Of a stretch of 64,000 nucleotides of DNA, positions 61,835 to 64,000 are shown piece by piece. Position 1 is the first letter of the stretch, and every line of letters begins with the position of its first letter. The stretch comes from Paenibacillus timonensis (GTDB lineage Bacteria > Bacillota > Bacilli > Paenibacillales > Paenibacillaceae), in the NCBI RefSeq assembly GCF_022427145.1, contig NZ_JAKSXN010000018.1, forward strand, positions 1 to 64,000, in the 5' to 3' direction. The notes beneath the pieces are model-generated. The model was not told the DNA's origin, did no database searches, and saw nothing but the letters and a program-made list of their open reading frames with translations. The translations under genes and the position numbers were made by a program.

Positions 61835-62676
61835 GCGGACGGAAAATACGAAACGCGATTCGGTTGGGTGCCAGCTATATTGTCCTAGTCATTCTGTGTA
61901 TTGCCGCCGTCTACCCAGTGCTTTGGGTCGTCTTCGGTTCTTTGCGGCCGGGTAAATCGCTGTATAGTAAGACGCTGATTCCGGAGAAATTTACGCTTGA
62001 CCATTATATCGAACTGTTTACATCGAAAACTTATCTGTTTGGGACCTGGTATTTGAACACGCTGAAAATCGCAGTATTCTCGATGCTCTTGGGCGTACTG
62101 CTAACGTTGCTCACCAGTTATGCCATCTCCCGGTTCCGGTTCCGCGGACGCAAAACAGCGCTGTCGGGCTTGCTCGTTCTGGGCATGTTCCCGGGCTTCA
62201 TGAGTATGATCGCCATTTACCTGCTGCTGCGGGAGCTGCAACTGCTTGATACTCATTTGGCGCTCATCATCGTATATGCGGCGGGTGCGCCGCTTGGCGG
62301 GACGTTTATTGCCAAAGGCTTTCTAGATACCATCCCACGATCGCTGGATGAGGCGGCGCGGATTGACGGGGCCAGCAACTTCTTGATCTTCCGGCGGATT
62401 ATTCTTCCGCTGTCTAAGCCGATGTTGACGTATATGGCGTTAACCCAGTTTGTCGGTCCATGGGTTGACTTCATCTTTGCCCGGCTCGTGCTGCGGACGA
62501 AGGAGAATTGGACGCTGGCCGTCGGGATGTGGGATATGGTCAGCAGTAACCAAAACAGTAACTTTACCTTGTTTGCCGCAGGGGCGGTTCTGATCGCTCT
62601 CCCGATCACGATCCTGTTCATGTTCCTGCAGCGGCTGCTTGTCGACGGCTTAACGTCAGGCGCGAGCAAAGGATAA
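61831..62676 (+). CDS. malG: Maltodextrin ABC transporter permease MalG
   Basis: A 281-residue permease with six membrane segments and coupling motif DEAARIDGASNFLIFRRIILP (about 176-190), matching the MalG class. It completes the membrane part of the importer. The last codons run into a terminator-like hairpin after the stop. Confidence 0.94.
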   Translation: MSGRKIRNAIRLGASYIVLVILCIAAVYPVLWVVFGSLRPGKSLYSKTLIPEKFTLDHYIELFTSKTYLFGTWYLNTLKIAVFSMLLGVLLTLLTSYAISRFRFRGRKTALSGLLVLGMFPGFMSMIAIYLLLRELQLLDTHLALIIVYAAGAPLGGTFIAKGFLDTIPRSLDEAARIDGASNFLIFRRIILPLSKPMLTYMALTQFVGPWVDFIFARLVLRTKENWTLAVGMWDMVSSNQNSNFTLFAAGAVLIALPITILFMFLQRLLVDGLTSGASKG

Positions 62677-62702
62677 CGCAGCAAGAGGGTTTAAGACACC
62701 TG

Positions 62703-62741
62703 GGTATAGCCTCAGTCATGCTGGGCTATGCCCTTTTTTTC
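62703..62741 (+). terminator. Terminator after malEFG
   Basis: GGGTATAGCC pairs with GGCTATGCCC (one G-U), around a 12-nt loop, followed by seven T. It ends 27 nt after the malG stop codon. Confidence 0.8.
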
Positions 62742-62770
62742 TATACATATCGAAAAAGGGGATGCGGGGT

Positions 62771-64000
62771 ATGAAGAAGCTTCGCGGTCAGTGGCGTTGG
62801 AATTCCGTGGGTTTGAAAATGTTTGTCATCGTATTTGCGGCGGTCGTGGCGTTGTCGGCAGTGCTGGGGTTCAGCTCCTACCGGGCTTCGCGGGAAATCA
62901 TCCGGGAGCAGGTGGCTTCGGCATCCGCCCAAGCGGTGGAACAGGCGGCGGACAAGCTGGACTTTCTGCTGGACCAATATGAGGCTTCCTCCCGGCAATT
63001 AGCCGTCGATCAGACGCTGCGGAGCGACCTGGAGGCGGTCAACCAACCGGGGATCGGAACGGTCGCCAGAACGCAAGCCGAAGACCGGATCCGCAAGAAG
63101 CTCGACGCGTTGAAGGGAGCGGACGATCGTCTTCAAGGCGTGCGCCTGGTCTCTAAAGGCCTGGAAGACGTGAAATCGTATAAATCTTCGGGGGTCAGCG
63201 GGGTTCGCACGGACGAGACGGTGGGTAACCGGGTGAAGGCGGTGCTGGAAGCCGGAGGCGAACCCGTATGGTTCCCAGCGCTGCAGAAGGGGTTCTTTAA
63301 CGCCTATACCGAGCCTACGATAACGATGGCCCGATTGCTGCGGAACATGAACCATCCGGAGGCGGAGTACATTCTGCTGTTCGAGATCAAAGCGCAGGCG
63401 CTGGGGGAGATCTTGGGCAACCTGAAAATCGGGAAGGCCGGCGAGGTGCGGGTGCTTACCGCCGATAACCGCATTGTCCATGCGGCGGATCAAACTCTCT
63501 TGGAGACGGAATCCGTGATCAAGGTGGATGCCGGGCTGGAGGAATCGGGGAAGAGCTCGTTCCAGGCAGCGGACGAGCAGGGGGTACAGCAACTGGTCGT
63601 GTACCGGCCGCTGAGGACGGTCGACTGGCGAATCGTCGGGTACGCCCCGGAAAGCGACTTCTTGAGCGCAGCCGACCGCCTGCTGGTCGTGACGTTATTC
63701 GTGCTTCTGGGTGCCGTAGTGGTTGCAGGTCTGATCGGTTATTTGCTGGTGCGCATGGTCGGCCGGCCTTTGGAGAAGTTATGCCGGCTGATGGAGGAAG
63801 GCGAACGCGGAAATTTGCAGGTACGCACGCACTTTAAGGGGCGTGACGAAATCGGACGGCTGGGACACAGCTTCAACCGAATGCTGGAGCAAATCTCCCG
63901 GCTGGTCGAGCGGACGAGCGTATCGGCCGTGGAATTGCTGGCTACGGCGGAGAATCTGACGAAGGCTTCGCGCGATACGTCGCAAACCGCGGCCGAAATC
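62771..64000 (+). CDS. Methyl-accepting chemotaxis protein, 5' part
   Basis: The first 410 codons of a chemotaxis receptor; the window ends before the signalling domain. A short basic N terminus leads into a transmembrane segment (MFVIVFAAVVALSAVLGFSS, about 18-37), an extracellular sensor region (about 40-295), a second segment (LLVVTLFVLLGAVVVAGLIGYLL, about 302-325) and a HAMP domain (about 325-380; GRPLEKLCRLMEEGERGNLQVRTHFKGRDEIGRLGHSFNRML). The coiled-coil signalling region starts after about 385. Ligand unknown; nearness to malEFG may be accidental. Confidence 0.85.
   Translation, partial: MKKLRGQWRWNSVGLKMFVIVFAAVVALSAVLGFSSYRASREIIREQVASASAQAVEQAADKLDFLLDQYEASSRQLAVDQTLRSDLEAVNQPGIGTVARTQAEDRIRKKLDALKGADDRLQGVRLVSKGLEDVKSYKSSGVSGVRTDETVGNRVKAVLEAGGEPVWFPALQKGFFNAYTEPTITMARLLRNMNHPEAEYILLFEIKAQALGEILGNLKIGKAGEVRVLTADNRIVHAADQTLLETESVIKVDAGLEESGKSSFQAADEQGVQQLVVYRPLRTVDWRIVGYAPESDFLSAADRLLVVTLFVLLGAVVVAGLIGYLLVRMVGRPLEKLCRLMEEGERGNLQVRTHFKGRDEIGRLGHSFNRMLEQISRLVERTSVSAVELLATAENLTKASRDTSQTAAEI

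Overview
This 64 kb window comes from a GC-rich endospore-former-type Firmicute, most likely a member of the Paenibacillaceae. Evidence: Gram-positive shine-dalgarno sites before nearly every gene, some TTG/GTG starts, a class D-type sortase beside a TasA-like surface protein, LCP-type cell-wall ligase, a guanine riboswitch with a Rho-independent terminator, CcpA-like cre sites, and maltose metabolism through maltose phosphorylase and beta-phosphoglucomutase. No tRNA, rRNA, transposase, phage gene or CRISPR array was seen.

Layout. 0.3-4.4 kb: a WYL regulator diverging from a VOC protein, a thioredoxin-like protein, then a MoxR AAA+ ATPase and DUF58 protein pair. 4.4-6.0 kb (minus strand): class D-type sortase and its probable LPQTA-anchored TasA-like substrate. 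6.2-28.6 kb: an exopolysaccharide (EPS) locus. It holds a FemAB-like protein, a beta-helix enzyme, two polysaccharide deacetylases, a Wzz-like protein, a complete WbpA/WbpB/WbpE/WbpD set for a 2,3-diacetamido-glucuronic acid nucleotide sugar, Wzx flippase, Wzy-like polymerase, three GT4 glycosyltransferases, the initiating phosphoglycosyl transferase, a second membrane-anchored beta-helix protein, an LCP ligase and a sugar epimerase. 28.8-39.7 kb: DUF4129 membrane protein, CNNM/CorC-type transporter, a riboswitch-controlled FAD oxidoreductase, a lipoprotein metallophosphoesterase, a zinc-ribbon membrane protein and a 1182-residue secreted multidomain protein. 40-49 kb and 56.7-62.7 kb: a maltodextrin regulon (GH133 debranching enzyme, type I pullulanase, maltose phosphorylase, beta-phosphoglucomutase, LacI-family regulator, GH13 neopullulanase-like enzyme, MalEFG importer). 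This regulon is interrupted at 49.4-56.5 kb by an eight-gene minus-strand operon: isoaspartyl peptidase, GntR regulator, LIV-type ABC importer and a creatininase-family hydrolase. The window ends inside a methyl-accepting chemotaxis protein.

How the parts work together. The EPS genes form a Wzx/Wzy pathway whose product is probably attached to the wall by the LCP protein and remodelled by deacetylases and beta-helix enzymes; the neighbouring sortase and TasA-like protein suggest a shared cell-surface or biofilm-matrix role. MalEFG imports maltodextrins; pullulanase, GH133 and GH13 enzymes trim them; MapA and PgmB feed glucose 6-phosphate into glycolysis. Eight similar operator-like sites built on CAAACGTTTG tie these transcription units to the LacI-family regulator.

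The least explained structures are the non-coding repeats: two families of short palindromes (21 and 25 nt) repeated every 51-53 bp in three intergenic regions, and a roughly 300 bp array with a 10-11 bp period. They recur beside the EPS and maltodextrin genes and match no feature class I can name with confidence.
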